Assembly: GCA_022578965.1 (NCBI GenBank)
Contig: MU400605.1
Coordinates: 62,001-126,000, forward strand
Source of the DNA: Xylaria sp. FL1777
Taxonomy: Eukaryota > Ascomycota > Sordariomycetes > Xylariales > Xylariaceae
DNA length: 64,000 nt
Direction of reading: 5' to 3'
The position numbers and the translations under genes were made by a program. Below the pieces are notes generated by a model. That model did no database searches. It was given only the letters and a program-made list of their open reading frames with translations, and was not told the origin of the DNA. Of this stretch, positions 13,569 to 24,330 are shown one piece after another. The stretch's first letter is position 1; each line of letters begins with the position of its first letter.

Positions 13569-14735
13569 ATGGCGCCGACGCAACTTCCTGAGTCTGGAAA
13601 CCCCCTGTGAGTTGCCTTCGTGTTTGTGAAAAGAAGCTGTGTTGAGTTGGGTAGAAGGACAACGCTGATTACTGTCGAATTGTAGGGTGTTCTTTGACAT
13701 CACCATTGGAGGTAAGAGGCATCTTCCAGCGTGCTCTCTAATTCTCACTGTCGCGCATGTTCGACTGTCCTATTCTATTTTTCTATTTTTCTCTTCATTT
13801 TCCAAATAAAAGAGAAAGAGAGAGAAAACAGACCAAGGCGCGGGTTATGGTCATGTATCCCTGCTTTATCCTCGCTGTTGCCCATCTCTACTACACGTCC
13901 CACTACCCGGCTACTCTACCACGCGATAGCTTAGCTCACGGCTAGTTCACTGATGAATTAATGACAGGGGAACCCCTCGGCCGCGTCACCTTCGAGCTCT
14001 TCAAGGACACCGTGCCCCGGACGGCGGAGAACTTCCGCCAGTTCTGCACGGGCGAGTCGAAGAATAGCCGTGGACAGCCCCAAGGATACAAGGGCAGCAA
14101 GTTCCACCGAATCGTAAGATCTCTTCTCTCCTCCGTCTCTAGGCATAGCTTTTGTTTAGCAATTAGTTAATCGTCGTGCGTATTTCTTAGATCGGTCAGT
14201 TCATGTGCCAAGGTGGCGATTTCTTGAATGGTGATGGGACGGGAAGTACCGTAAGTCTCTGGAAAGCCTCCCCCCCCCCGCCGCCCTCGTGCAAATACTG
14301 TTTTCGGCGATGGATGGCTGACAACGGGGTTCAATGGATCCAGTGCATCTATGGTACTAAGGCGTTCGCCGACGAGAACTTCACCCTGAAACACACGCAG
14401 GGTGGCTTGCTCTCTATGGCGGTAAGTCCTATCCGTCCCTTTCCCCCCTTACTTCTTCATAGATAATGGTGATCATTAGAGTGCCGCGAAATGTAATGTA
14501 CTAATTGGACTATGTGTTGTTTGTGGCTGGACAGAACTCGGGCCCGCATACGAATGGTAGCCAGTTTTTCATCACCACCGTGTCCACGCCGCATCTGGAC
14601 GGGAAGCACGTCGTCTTTGGGAAGGTTGTTGATGGCATGGATGTCGTGGGGAAGATGGAGAGGACCAAGACTGGTCGGCGCGGTCGCGATGTCCCGGATA
14701 TGGATGTTGTCATCGCCCAGTGCGGTGAGATGTGA
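13569..14735 (+). CDS. cyclophilin-type peptidyl-prolyl isomerase (cyclophilin H-like)
   Basis: Six exons, 13569-13606, 13686-13711, 13968-14113, 14191-14250, 14344-14421 and 14535-14735, give 182 aa. All junctions are GT-AG and keep the frame. The product is a complete single-domain cyclophilin. VFFDITIGG starts the first strand, [12 protein letters not shown] and FCTGES follow, and FHRI...FMCQGGDF carries the catalytic Arg and Gln. [20 protein letters not shown] and the Trp-to-His position LDGKHVVFG complete the active-site pocket. The His in place of the Trp that gives cyclosporin sensitivity in CypA is known in CypH-like members. With the short N-terminal extension, this points to the spliceosomal CypH group, where the partner is the U4/U6 snRNP. 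Six exons in 182 codons is intron-dense compared with neighbours. Intron 2 (256 nt) is unusually long. Confidence 0.92.
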
Positions 14736-15005
14736 GCTTTTGAGGGGACGTCGAAAAGAGATTTCTTACGGCTTGTAATGCAAAGGCTAGGCCGCAGGGA
14801 AACATCGACATACCCAGCTTAGCTAAGGGCTACCGGTGCTGACGATGTATGTGCGAAGTTCTAATTCGCAGCTTGGAACGGTGTTAGGCTTTCAACGAAC
14901 AGCACGCATGGCAAAAAATCACGATGCCGGAGAGCTTCAGAGCAAGCTCGCATGTTAGACTTCAAACTACTGCAGCAATGATCAAACGCAAAGCAGGAAA
15001 ATAAT

Positions 15006-15971
15006 TTAAGGTGGAGATGATACTGTATTGCCATTCTCGTGATGATAACGATCATGATCTAGTTCCGTCTTTTCCGTCTGTCTAGTAACCAGTCCCCCTT
15101 GATTCGTCTCCTCCATCTTTCCCCCTCCCTCTTCTTTTCCCTGGTGTTTTTGTTCCCCGACGTCCTCGTGCTGCTGCTGTTTCCACCGATACTCGCGCTC
15201 AACACCCATCCGCCTCTGCGCCGTATCACAGAGCCTCTGATCCCCGCACTCGCACACACCGCCCTCGCGGAGCCAGCGGTACGTGATGCTCCAGCGCTCG
15301 GCGCGCGCGCGCACCGTGCCGTCGGCCAGCACGTCCTTCTTGCGCTTCTTGATGCCGTGCTCCCAGTGCAGCCGCGAGTCGCCCGACATCTCCATCATGC
15401 TGCGCGGCGGGAGGTCGACGTCCACGACTACCCTTTCCGTCTCCATTTCCCTCTCGTCTTCACCCTCACCCTCACCCTCACCCTCATCCCCGACCTCCTT
15501 GCGCGTCTCCTCTCCTCCCTTGCCATCCCCGGCGGCCGCCCTCGTGTGCCGGAATTGCATCACCACCGCCGACCCCAGCGACAGCGCGTACAGCTCGTCG
15601 TACGCCGAGTGCGTGTCCACGTGCGGCGGGATCCCCGCGCCCGGCGGGTAGTACTGCAGACAGACCTGGTCGGGGTCCCTAACCCTCCTACCCCTACTAC
15701 CCCGACCCCCATCTCCCCTTTCCGCGACCCCCCGCGGGATCAAGGGCCGCAGCCAGTCGGGGAACGCCCGGTGCGGGATGTCCGGGTCCACGCCGAAGGT
15801 CTTGTAGTCGAAGGTGTACCCGTAGTGCAGCGAGAGGCGGGACCCGGGCTTCTTGGTTGCCGGCCACTCCAGCTCGTGCCGGAAGATGTGCAGGAGCCGC
15901 GCCTCGTGCGCTGGTGTTATGAAGTCTGCTTGGAACTTTATGCCGCGGGGGATTATGGGGAGTTCTTCCAT
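15006..15971 (-). CDS. AlkB-family 2-oxoglutarate/Fe(II) dioxygenase (ALKBH8-like AlkB domain)
   Basis: This single exon encodes 321 aa. The jelly-roll dioxygenase core occupies about 5-240. The N-terminal part has SLHYGYTFDY and CLQYYPPGAGIPPHVD; the iron-binding triad is H117-x-D119 and H205, and the 2-oxoglutarate arginine is in RWSITYRW (R226, with R232 six residues on). HVDTHSAYD and MSGDSRLHWEHGI closely match the AlkB domain of ALKBH8 rather than bacterial AlkB. A Glu/Gly run (EGEGEGE) and a charged linker interrupt the core at about 145-182, in a loop. After the core comes a Cys-rich CECGDQRLC piece and a low-complexity tail. There is no RRM or methyltransferase domain, both present in animal ALKBH8. 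The substrate (tRNA wobble base, other nucleic acid or protein) cannot be assigned. Convergent with the cyclophilin gene. Confidence 0.85.
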   Translation of the reverse strand: MEELPIIPRGIKFQADFITPAHEARLLHIFRHELEWPATKKPGSRLSLHYGYTFDYKTFGVDPDIPHRAFPDWLRPLIPRGVAERGDGGRGSRGRRVRDPDQVCLQYYPPGAGIPPHVDTHSAYDELYALSLGSAVVMQFRHTRAAAGDGKGGEETRKEVGDEGEGEGEGEDEREMETERVVVDVDLPPRSMMEMSGDSRLHWEHGIKKRKKDVLADGTVRARAERWSITYRWLREGGVCECGDQRLCDTAQRRMGVEREYRWKQQQHEDVGEQKHQGKEEGGGKMEETNQGGLVTRQTEKTELDHDRYHHENGNTVSSPP

Positions 15972-16554
15972 TTTCGGGGTTGGAATGTGATTTGTGTTTT
16001 TGCGTGTGGTGGATGGGATATGGGATGAGTGTGAGGAGTTGTAGAAGTTCTCTCAGGTTCTTATAATTACCTGGCCAGGTAATCTATGGCCAGAACGAAA
16101 CGAACTCGGTAATTTGTAAGTTATTACTTCAAATAACGACAAATAAAAATAAAGCAAACACCGAGATTAATCAACGCTGCATTCATATCTGATTGATTGT
16201 TCATGGTGATGGGGAAAAGGTTATGAAGAAGGTAAGAGTGTTTGCGACACAAGTGCATCCAATTAGGTTGTGAGGCGAAGTGGGACAGATAAGTACTATA
16301 ACTCAACCCAGTTCGACAACATAACCAGCACATTCAAAAACGAAGTGAATAATTGCAAAGACAAGACTTAAGCTCGATTAACTTTATTAGTTGGAGATTT
16401 AAGAAGATGGGTCTCTGCAGGCTAGTGCAAATATCCCGTCTTTAAATTAGAGGACATTGCCTGGTAAATGTTGTTTGAAGCTGCCAGGGTGTGTGGTATC
16501 AAAATCAAAAAGTATGTCAAGTTCATTAAACACCAAACGCCATCGCCGTTTCGT
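15972..16554. other. intergenic: promoter of the AlkB gene and 3' flank of PIG-P
   Basis: Both neighbours are on the minus strand. The 150 bp next to the AlkB start code contain an inverted CCTGGCCAGG-like palindrome near 16071-16080. The rest is AT-richer and has the character of a 3' UTR or downstream region for the PIG-P gene. A 69-aa minus-strand frame has no motif. No gene is supported. Confidence 0.45.
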
Positions 16555-17313
16555 TCAAGATAAACGGAGGGTATCACTATGCAAACCGTTTTGCCACTGC
16601 TCTTCATCCTCATCGACCAAGCCACCATACAAAACCTCACACACGCCAGCAAGCGGTACGTCCATGACAGCATCCGTTCCCTTGTTCCAGATACCCTTCC
16701 AGTCAAGCTGATGCGCCGTCTCCTCGGTGATCTGCTCTTTTTCGCCAGCCCCCTTCAGCTTGATGCGCCCTTTGCTGTCGACAGTGGCTATCTTGGCAGC
16801 CTCGTCGACGATGGTCTCGATGGACGTCAGGGGCAGCGTTAACACCTCGGTGTTGTACAGCGCAAGAGCCACGTAGATGTACACGACCAACATGGTGATG
16901 AAGGACGGGATCGCCAATGCCCACCAGCGGTTCGGGTAGTAGTATATGCCCAGGGCGTGGAGGAAGGGGGAGGGGAGGTACGCCCATAATAGGTAGATTA
17001 GGAAGGTGAGCGACGAGAACAAGTACACGACAAAGCCGTAGTACTCGTACGTGGGCACCTTTGGAGAGGCGCGCTGCACTGGCTCGATGTCATCGTCGGA
17101 CGGATCTGGAGTCGTCGGCCGTGAGGGTCGGAGGAGAGAGGTCAGCGACGGTGATGGTGGTAATGGAGTCGGCGGCCGTCCGTAGAAAGGAGGCGCGAAG
17201 TAATTCTGGCTCAGCGGAGGTGGGGGGAATGGCTCGTCGTCGCTTGAAGACGAGGCGTTGGACTGGTTGTCGGACAGGGTATCGGCCTCTTCATCGTCGG
17301 AGATCGACGACAT
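16555..17313 (-). CDS. GPI19: PIG-P / Gpi19, subunit of GPI-GlcNAc transferase
   Basis: This single-exon gene encodes 252 aa. Residues 1-85 are acidic, Ser/Pro-rich and disordered. The PIG-P domain begins at about 88 with YEYYGFVVYL. It has two transmembrane helices at about 91-112 and 130-153, joined by the short loop LPSPFLHALGIYYYPNRWW, which is the signature arrangement of PIG-P. The remaining roughly 100 residues face one side of the membrane and have the typical fungal extension (DVPLAGVCEVLYGG). The family is an essential subunit of the ER enzyme that transfers GlcNAc from UDP-GlcNAc to phosphatidylinositol, the first step in making GPI anchors. In fungi this pathway feeds cell-wall mannoproteins. 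No partner subunit is encoded nearby. The ATG at 17313 is the first in frame and is preceded by the divergent promoter shared with Arp4. Confidence 0.92.
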   Translation of the reverse strand: MSSISDDEEADTLSDNQSNASSSSDDEPFPPPPLSQNYFAPPFYGRPPTPLPPSPSLTSLLRPSRPTTPDPSDDDIEPVQRASPKVPTYEYYGFVVYLFSSLTFLIYLLWAYLPSPFLHALGIYYYPNRWWALAIPSFITMLVVYIYVALALYNTEVLTLPLTSIETIVDEAAKIATVDSKGRIKLKGAGEKEQITEETAHQLDWKGIWNKGTDAVMDVPLAGVCEVLYGGLVDEDEEQWQNGLHSDTLRLS

Positions 17314-17854
17314 GTTGGCTATGGCAAGGGTAAGGCGTCATGTGGTATCCAGCCAGATTGTTAGCTGTGCTATAGCTTCATACAACACATGCCGAACATT
17401 TAACCAGTCATTCAATTGCGATTGACTGATAGATACAGCGGCATTTTGGACTGCATCGTGGTGTATATGTATGCTAGGTGGTTGCTAGTATGCTCAACGG
17501 AGCTTGAGGCTTAAAGCTACCTAGCTAGCTACCTGCTAACATTTGGTTATAGAGAACCTGAGAGCGAGCATTGAGCATTGACCAGGTACTTTAAATCCCT
17601 GCAAGTTACTGGGTTAAGGGGCATAGGTACTTCCTACCTAAATTACCAGCCGCTGCACAGCGCTACCACCAGCCACACGCGCCCATGAAGCTTCAATCTT
17701 GTTATAAACGCGATTGAAGCTTTGCGACATCCCCCACCATTTCCTACCTCCCCTAGCTCTGTTGTCTCTCACCCTTCCACACCACTTGCCGCGTCCTGAT
17801 TTCCTGTTTCCCTATTTCCCTATTTCCCTTCCTTTGTCATCGGTTTCCCTTACT
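17314..17854. promoter_or_regulatory. divergent promoter of GPI19 and ARP4
   Basis: The 541 bp between two diverging start codons contain CTAGCTAGCTACCTGCT and TACCTA words (17515-17640). A strongly C/T-rich tract (17730-17850), including TTCCCTATTTCCC repeats, lies directly before the ARP4 ATG. C/T-rich tracts next to the start are a common promoter feature of expressed genes in filamentous ascomycetes. No specific factor site is claimed. Confidence 0.55.
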
Positions 17855-19357
17855 ATGGCGGCCCAACAACCCCTTCCTAATTCACAGGCACCACTAGATG
17901 TCTATGGTGGAGGTAAGTGCTGCACTCCAGCCTCGTGATGCCCAGAACTTCATATGTATTGAATAGGTAGCTAACCAGCCATGTTAGACGAGGTCTCAGC
18001 ATTAGTTCTCGATGCCGGCTACTGCCACACACGCGCTGGCTTCGCTGGCGAAGATGTCCCTAAATCCGTCCTTCCCTCTTTCTACGGCAGTCTCAAGACC
18101 AGCAACTCAGACTCGACCACCACGACGTACCGAGACATCTTCGGCGACGAATGTCTGTACCCTCGCGGCGACTTTGAGGTGAAGAACTACATGTCACGCA
18201 GTGAAAGCGTGGTTGAGGATTGGGATGCCGCCACCAAAATATGGGAACACATGTTGATTAAGCGTCTGCAACCCGATCGCGAGCTACCACCCATTAGGAG
18301 CGGCCCGAGCGGCGCGAACGAAGGAGCAGCAGACGGCGAGGGCGATGTCGCCATGGAAGATATCGACAACCAGGAGAAACCGCTGGCGGAGAACCCCCTC
18401 CTCATGACTGAGGCCCCTTGGAACTCGGGTAAGGCCCGGGAGAAGGCCATCGAGATCGCCATGGAGAGCTGGGGCTGTCCCGCCTTTTGGATGTCGAGAA
18501 CACCGGTGTGCGCCGCCTTCGCCGCAGGTAAGGCCTCAGCGCTAGTCATCGACGTCGGTGGCGCCAGCACGAGCGTCACAGCCATACACGACGGCATGAT
18601 CCTCAAGCGATCCATCCAGAAGTCTCCGGTCGGCGGTCTGTGGCTGTCTCAACAAATACGGACTATGTGGGAGAGCAACGAGCCCAAGGTCAACGTGGTT
18701 CCCTATTTCATGATCGAGAACAAGACTCCTGTTGATGCTGGTGCCCCAGCGCAGGCCAAACTTCGGAAATTCCCCTTCGAGATCACCCCTTCGTACCGCG
18801 CCTACGAAGAGGAACGCCTCTTGACCGAGTTTAAGGAGTCCGTTGTCGAAGTATGGAGGGGCCCAGGTAGATATCTGAACCCTGGAAATGAGGAACTAGT
18901 CAAGTCGCAGCCGGGCCGCGTCTTCGAGATGCCAGACGGCGCGAACCAGATGTGGCGGGAACAGCGGTATCGCGTGTCGGAGGGAATGTGGGACGAGAAC
19001 GCCGCTCTTCCGAACCCTGATGGCAGTGGCAAGGCACAGACAATCCCCGAGATGATCAAGGCCTGTTTAAATTCCGTAGATGTTGACTTGCGGCCCAACT
19101 TGCTCGGCAACGTCGTTGTCACCGGCGGCACCAGCCTGCTGAACGGCTTCAACGACCGCCTAAACAACGAGCTCATGGCCATGCATCCGGGCATGAAGAT
19201 CAAACTTCACGCCGCTGGTCTCACGACGGAACGCCGCTTCGGCGCCTGGATAGGTGGCAGTATCCTCGCCAGTCTCGGGACATTCCATCAAATGTGGATC
19301 TCGCGTAAGGAGTACGAAGAGAACGGCGTTGGGATCGTCGAGAAGCGTTGCAAGTAG
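17855..19357 (+). CDS. ARP4: actin-related protein 4 (Arp4), chromatin-complex subunit
   Basis: Two exons, 17855-17912 and 17988-19357, encode 475 aa; the 75-nt intron splits the Asp codon before EVSALVLDAG. That motif is the first phosphate-binding loop of the actin fold. GFAGEDVPKS follows, the second nucleotide loop is VIDVGGASTSVTAIHDG, and the adenosine-side motif is VVTGGTSLLNGF. The end has GAWIGGSILASLGTF, the conserved actin C-terminal element. An acidic insert at about 115-145 (AADGEGDVAMEDIDNQE) is the kind of insertion that sets Arp4 apart from actin. Length is close to yeast Arp4 (489 aa). Arp4 is a shared subunit of NuA4, SWR1 and INO80, where with actin it joins the HSA helix of the scaffold subunit. 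The start is fixed by the intron and the short Gln/Pro-rich leader. Expression is probably constitutive, given the C/T-rich promoter. Confidence 0.93.
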
Positions 19358-19884
19358 GCTGACCGTGCCTCTCTCTTCTCTCTGCCCTCTATGTCTATGT
19401 AATGGGTTAATATTACGACTATGGTTCAGGAGTCAAGTTATATGGAAGCATGAGTTATCCCACGTGTTTTCCTTGGGGGTTTCGGCGTATGGAGTTTGTG
19501 GAAAACGTAGAATGTCTCCGGAGAGACTAACTTGAGCTCCTGCGTTAAGATACGAAAAAGGGGGCTAGAAATAGGAATCCAAGCTTGTAAACCTATAGAT
19601 GGCATCGTCACCTTGTTACTTGGCATAAAAGAAATTGATGATATTTACCACTATTGGCGGTTTCTATAACCTCTCGAGGTAGATATTTTTTTTTTCATTG
19701 TGATTAGTTATTATCCAACATGTCTTGAATCGAAAGCATGTCTGTAATCATGAATCTGACAATAGGTTGACTATCCGAGTCCTTGTATCCTAGCTGCTTA
19801 GCTCGCAAAATCAAGAGCTTCTAACAAGCGAGCTAGTTAAATAACATGAAAAAACATCAAAGGACAACATGACATTGCATTGCA
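19358..19884. other. convergent intergenic region between ARP4 and the D-serine dehydratase gene
   Basis: This 527 bp contains the two 3' flanks. It is AT-richer than the flanking genes, with a 10-T run near 19687-19696. Minus-strand frames that enter from the neighbouring gene are shadows. No gene or structured RNA was recognised. Confidence 0.5.
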
Positions 19885-21683
19885 TCACCATCCATTCCAC
19901 CGCAGCCAGACATCGACGATCTCGTCCTCGCGCCCCTGATTCCGCGAGTCGACGACGAGATACCACGGGTATCCGGCGCCGGTGATGCACGAGTGGTTGG
20001 GCCAGATGCGCACGCGCTGCCCGACAGCAAGCGGCGTCTCCCCGCCAGTCTTCCCATTCCCATCCCCATCTCCATTCCCATTCCCATTGGCGTCCCCCTC
20101 CCCGTTCCCGCGCCACGCCAATACGCCGTGCTCCTGGCTGATGCGCGCGACCTGCCAGCCGCCGTGGACGGCCGGGAACCGGGGGCCCGGCACGACGTTG
20201 GCGACGCCGGCCCACGGCATGACGATGCCCCAGCCGCCGTAGTGCCGGCCCTTGACCTCGCCCATGTCCTCGCACGGCTCGCGGCCCAGCGCCAGGCTGC
20301 CGGCGTTCACCATGGCCTCGGCCGAGCCGTCGGCCCCGCGCCCCGGGTACACGGAGGCGACCTCGGCCAGCACCGTGACGGCCACCGCCGACGCGTTCAG
20401 GTACCGCGCGTCGCAGGCGCGCGCCGCCAGCTGCTGCACGTCGAGCGTCGGGTACACGCCCGCGTGGACCTCGAGGGTGAGCCCGTCGGCGCGCATGCGC
20501 GCCATCAGGTCCTTGATCAACGCCGTGGCTGCGGCGCCGCCGCCACTGCCACTGCCACTGCCACCGTTCACTTCCGCGTTTTTTTCTCCTCCTGCTGCTC
20601 CTGCTCCTCTTGTTTCTCCTTCTCCCTTTCCTTCTTTTTCCTTTTCTTCGTCTTCTTTCCCGTCATCGACGACGACAAAGTCCGGGTGACGCAGCGTCGT
20701 GACGGTGGGGGTGGCGCCGACGGAGAGCACGAGGGGGTGGTCGGGGCGGTCGGCGCGGACGGCGCGCGCGACGTCGTGGAGGGCGGCGAACTCGGCGCCG
20801 AGGACGCCCATGGCGGCCCAGTCGTCGCGCGACGCGTACGAGTGGCCCGCGTGGCTGTAGAGGCCCCAGAAGACGGAGGAGCCGACGGTCTCGGAGAGCA
20901 GGAGCTCCCGGACCAGGGCCTGGCAGGCCGGCGAGCCGGGCGGCACCCCCGCCCGGTTCCCGCCCATGTTGACCTTGAGGAACACCAGCGGGCAGTTGCC
21001 CGACTTCGAGGCCAGCTGCGTCAGCAGCTTGACCTGCTCCGCGTGGTCCACCATCACCGTCAGCCCGCCGGGCCCGAGCTGTGCCGAGATGACGGCTAGC
21101 CGGTCTACGCTTGAGGCGTAGATGGGGAAGGAATAGAGCATCTTTTGAGAGCTGTTAGTTAGGGGTTCTTTTAAGAAAGGGGGAAAAAAAGGAAGAAAAA
21201 GAGGGGAAGGGGAAAAGGGGGTATGAAAGAGAGAAGAAAGTAAATAAGTAATTGGTGCGGAAGACGTACGTTGACTTGCCGGCCCTTCAACTGGTACTCC
21301 TTGAGCAGTGGCAACACATTCTCAGCCTCAGCGAGAGTCGACACGACAATGTTCACGGGTGTAGCGTCATCGTCGCCCACTTGCAGCCTCGTGAGCTCGG
21401 CGGTCTAGTTTTCGGCCATGCAATATCATGTCAGCCTGGGTTGTGTGCGGATTAAAACCCATCTAAGGTTTTGGTAGGTGTCTGGCCAGGCTTGGCTGAC
21501 CTTGTGCGTCTTGATATGTGCTCGCCAGTTGAGATGGAGTCTCCGCGCCGTCTCCAGCATCTGGTTGCAGTTCGCCTCCACCTTGGCCAGGTCTAGCACC
21601 ACGGCGGGCGTAGGGACGCTGTGCAAGGTTTGGCCCACGAACCGCGCCCGTAGCAGGTCCTTCGATAGCTGTGTCGTCGCCAT
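19885..21683 (-). CDS. DSD1: D-serine dehydratase-like PLP/zinc enzyme
   Basis: Three exons, 21683-21501, 21404-21270 and 21141-19885, give 524 aa. The first donor is GTCAGC and the second GTACGT; both junctions are phase 0. The fold is the alanine-racemase-like TIM barrel followed by a beta domain. The PLP-binding region is RAHIKTHK, with K58 the likely Schiff-base lysine. The C-terminal metal pair is in PNHSC (H489 and C491), matching the His and Cys that bind zinc in yeast Dsd1. Conserved motifs LSVGATPT, EVHAGVYPTLD and ITGAGYPWYLVVD support the call. The family splits D-serine to pyruvate and ammonia; D-threonine aldolases are close relatives, so specificity is inferred. Two inserts are unusual: about 50 residues rich in Glu, Lys and Gly, and a Gly/Asn/Asp hexanucleotide-type repeat before the metal site. 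This makes it longer than yeast Dsd1 (428 aa). Confidence 0.88.
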
Positions 21684-23689
21684 ATTTCTATCTGGCTTCC
21701 TCGCGAGTGGAAGTGCGAACTGGGGAGGGTGGGCTTTAGGTGCGGGCCTTGCTTGGATCCGGAGTAGAGTAGAGTTCGTCGTCGGGAGCTAATCTAGAGA
21801 CTAGTTGGGCCGCGATCGTCCAAGTAGGGAGGTAGGGCGGCAGAACCTCTACCAGACATACTTCCTCTACCTACCCGGTTAGGCACTGACTAGACAAGTA
21901 CACACAGCATCCATAATGCAACTTGCCATTTGCACATGTAGCATCTGCTAATTGATTCTTGGGCATTGGGGGTCATGGTGGCACTGGGGGTCACACCCCA
22001 CCACGCCGTTCAACATGACTCGAATAAAGAACGAAGCTCCGTCTTCTATGATAGGTTAGAAGGAAGAACGCGGAAGAGAAAACGGGGTACGACGTCAATG
22101 GTGATCTAGTGTAGGAAGCATCGTGCCGAGGCCGCGCGACCCACCTTTGTCTTTCTCTTTGCTTTCTCGTTGTCTTGATGTTGGGTCGTCTTCATATGTC
22201 TCTGTCTCTCTTTCTGGCTGAGCATCTCATCTCATGCAACTATCCGGACATATACGGAAGCTCGTAATGCAAAGACCCTCTGGAATAGATAGATCATGTA
22301 TGAGTCTCGTGATAATGATGTCCCGTCCTTTTCTGCGACCGCCTACATATCGTGAGGAGATCCCCCGCAGGACGAAGGCCGGTTGCCGCCGCGGTTATCG
22401 TTGGTCTGTAGCTAGCCAAGCTGGACATTCATCATATGATCCCCATTTTTGTTTATATTCGTGAGGGATCCCTATGCGTATACGTATGCGTCTGCCAAGG
22501 TGACGTAAACAGTAACGTAGGAAACAAATGGCAAGGTGTCACATGCCGAATACCCGTACCTGGTAAAGTTGGTGGCTGATTGGTGGTGACGGAACTTAAA
22601 AGAACTAATACTTCAGATGAAGAAAGAAAAGGGGGGACGGATCTGATCTACCGGTACCTTGTCACCGCCGCACTCGGATCTCTTACATGGGATGAAGCGT
22701 CGTCGTCTCAGCTGAGAGCCTATTATGTGCCGTGTGGTTGCACGACATATTCTCTGACCTATTCGGTGGTCGTATCGCAAACAGAAGACGACAAAAGATG
22801 ACCGACCACCCCCAATCGGGTCTGCATATTCAGCCGTCGGTCGCACTGCAGCGGCGCCACATACATGGTCTATGCAGGTATGCGCATTACCTGCCTTTTG
22901 TTAATTCAAGACTAGGTATAGAGTAGCTTAGGGATACATGCATTTCTATCCGCGAAAGGTATTTGTGTATTATTGGCTCTAAAGTCCCTCATGCGAGATT
23001 CCCTCGTTGCATCTGTGCATAGCCGGTTCTTATCCTCTTTGGGCTTGCACTTGGATAACCTAGACAAGAGCCAGAATGTCATTGGTAGATTTCGCTCCCG
23101 AATTGTCTGATAAGTCAATCTTACTACCGGTACATGTAGGTAGGTAGGCAGGCAGGCAGGTAGGTACAGAGTATTAATGAGGCGGTAGTTAAGAATGCTT
23201 GCTAGTAGAACCTGAACTCATGTACATATAGTAAATATATAAATGGACGGCCAACCAGGATCATTGTTGACTTCCGGGCAACGCTCCAGGGCGCCATGAT
23301 GATTGGCTACACATTCATGGATGAGAGCGAAGATCGGAAATGCCTCTTGTCTGCAGCAAAGGTAGTAATATTGTTCAGCTTTACGGCGTGCCCAGTCGCT
23401 TAATATCTGGCTCTGCGTAGTTTATGCTGGTCCGATGTAGTGCGCTCTCTGTGCTAGCTAGTAAACTCTATAGACACCATCGCTTTATTAGCAAGGCAAA
23501 GCTATCTGTGACAACAGAGGCATATGATCCTAGGACAAAAACAGGCACATTCCAGTAAGAGCAGCGCGATAGAACCATCGAGGGGATAGAGAGGGCGGTT
23601 ACGGTTGTTTACAATGTCTAAATGCGAATTGAGACTCCTTCTAATAGGGGGCGACAGACCTTAGCTTGCCAACTTCGACGCAGGACACT
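21684..23689. other. gene-free region
   Basis: No convincing coding region was found. A C/T-rich patch at about 22160-22230 looks promoter-like, but no long frame follows it. Frames at 22234-22464, 22580-22801 and 22912-23118 have no motif. A degenerate tandem of GTAGGTAGGCAGG units sits at 23133-23165. The 21684-22100 part is the promoter side of the D-serine dehydratase gene. Confidence 0.5.
23133..23165. repeat. degenerate TAGG/CAGG tandem repeat
   Basis: About eight units of GTAGG or GCAGG in a row in a gene-free region. It is the longest perfect-like array of the TAGG word in the window and might be the slippage source for the dispersed word. Confidence 0.8.
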
Positions 23690-24330
23690 TAGGAATATAT
23701 TAAAGAGGATGATTCATGTTAGATAGGTAATTACTCGTGAAGAACAGAGTATTTTCTTTTTGCCTGTTCATACTATTCCTGATATAGTTTTCCTTTCCGG
23801 CCTCTATTAATGTAGAAAGTGTTAACTCGTTCTTAATGGATATATTAGAACAATGATAACATTTAGGTACTATTATTTAGCAAGAAAAACCAAGGAGTTA
23901 AACAATAGGTATTATGTCATAAGTGTAGCCCTAGTTTACGTATAATGTAAAAAAGTACACAGAATTTTGTACTAACTTTTATTTATAAACACTATATATA
24001 ATTATATTCTTAATAATAAAGAAAAAATAAAGGTAGTTATAAAGTGTTTTTTAAGAATTTACATAATTTTTTTAATAATGACGTAAAGTTATATAATCGT
24101 GCAATATACAAATAGAAAAACTAAAACTTGGCTCACTATTAACATAAATATAAGTAATTAAACATGTTGAAAAGCTCATAAAACTATAAACAAGACACAA
24201 CCTCTTGCAGCGGCCTACAAGGAATATCGAATAATGATATCGATAGCTAGATTCAAGACGAAGACCAAAGTTGAATATTCTTATATCTATAGGGTATACA
24301 CTAATAAAAGCTCTAATTGTAATTCAAGAG
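23690..24330. repeat. AT-rich pocket, possible relic of a mutated repeat
   Basis: The sequence turns sharply AT-rich for about 600 bp, with runs such as TTATTTATAAACACTATATATAA and few cytosines, then returns to normal. It resembles, on a small scale, the large AT-rich island at 56.3-64 kb. No coding remnant was recognised on either strand, so the class of repeat is unknown. It could be a solo LTR or short element fragment altered by RIP, or simply AT-rich spacer. Confidence 0.35.

Noticed and set aside
15099..16028. A 309-aa plus-strand open frame opposite the AlkB gene, with a repeated Leu-Thr run
   Set aside because: It is a shadow of a GC-rich coding region. The repeat is the antisense of the Glu/Gly run, and no family motif is present.
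19993..21099. A 368-aa plus-strand open frame rich in Arg, Ala and Val opposite the D-serine dehydratase gene
   Set aside because: Composition is that of antisense GC-rich coding DNA, and the minus strand has clear enzyme motifs and splice sites.
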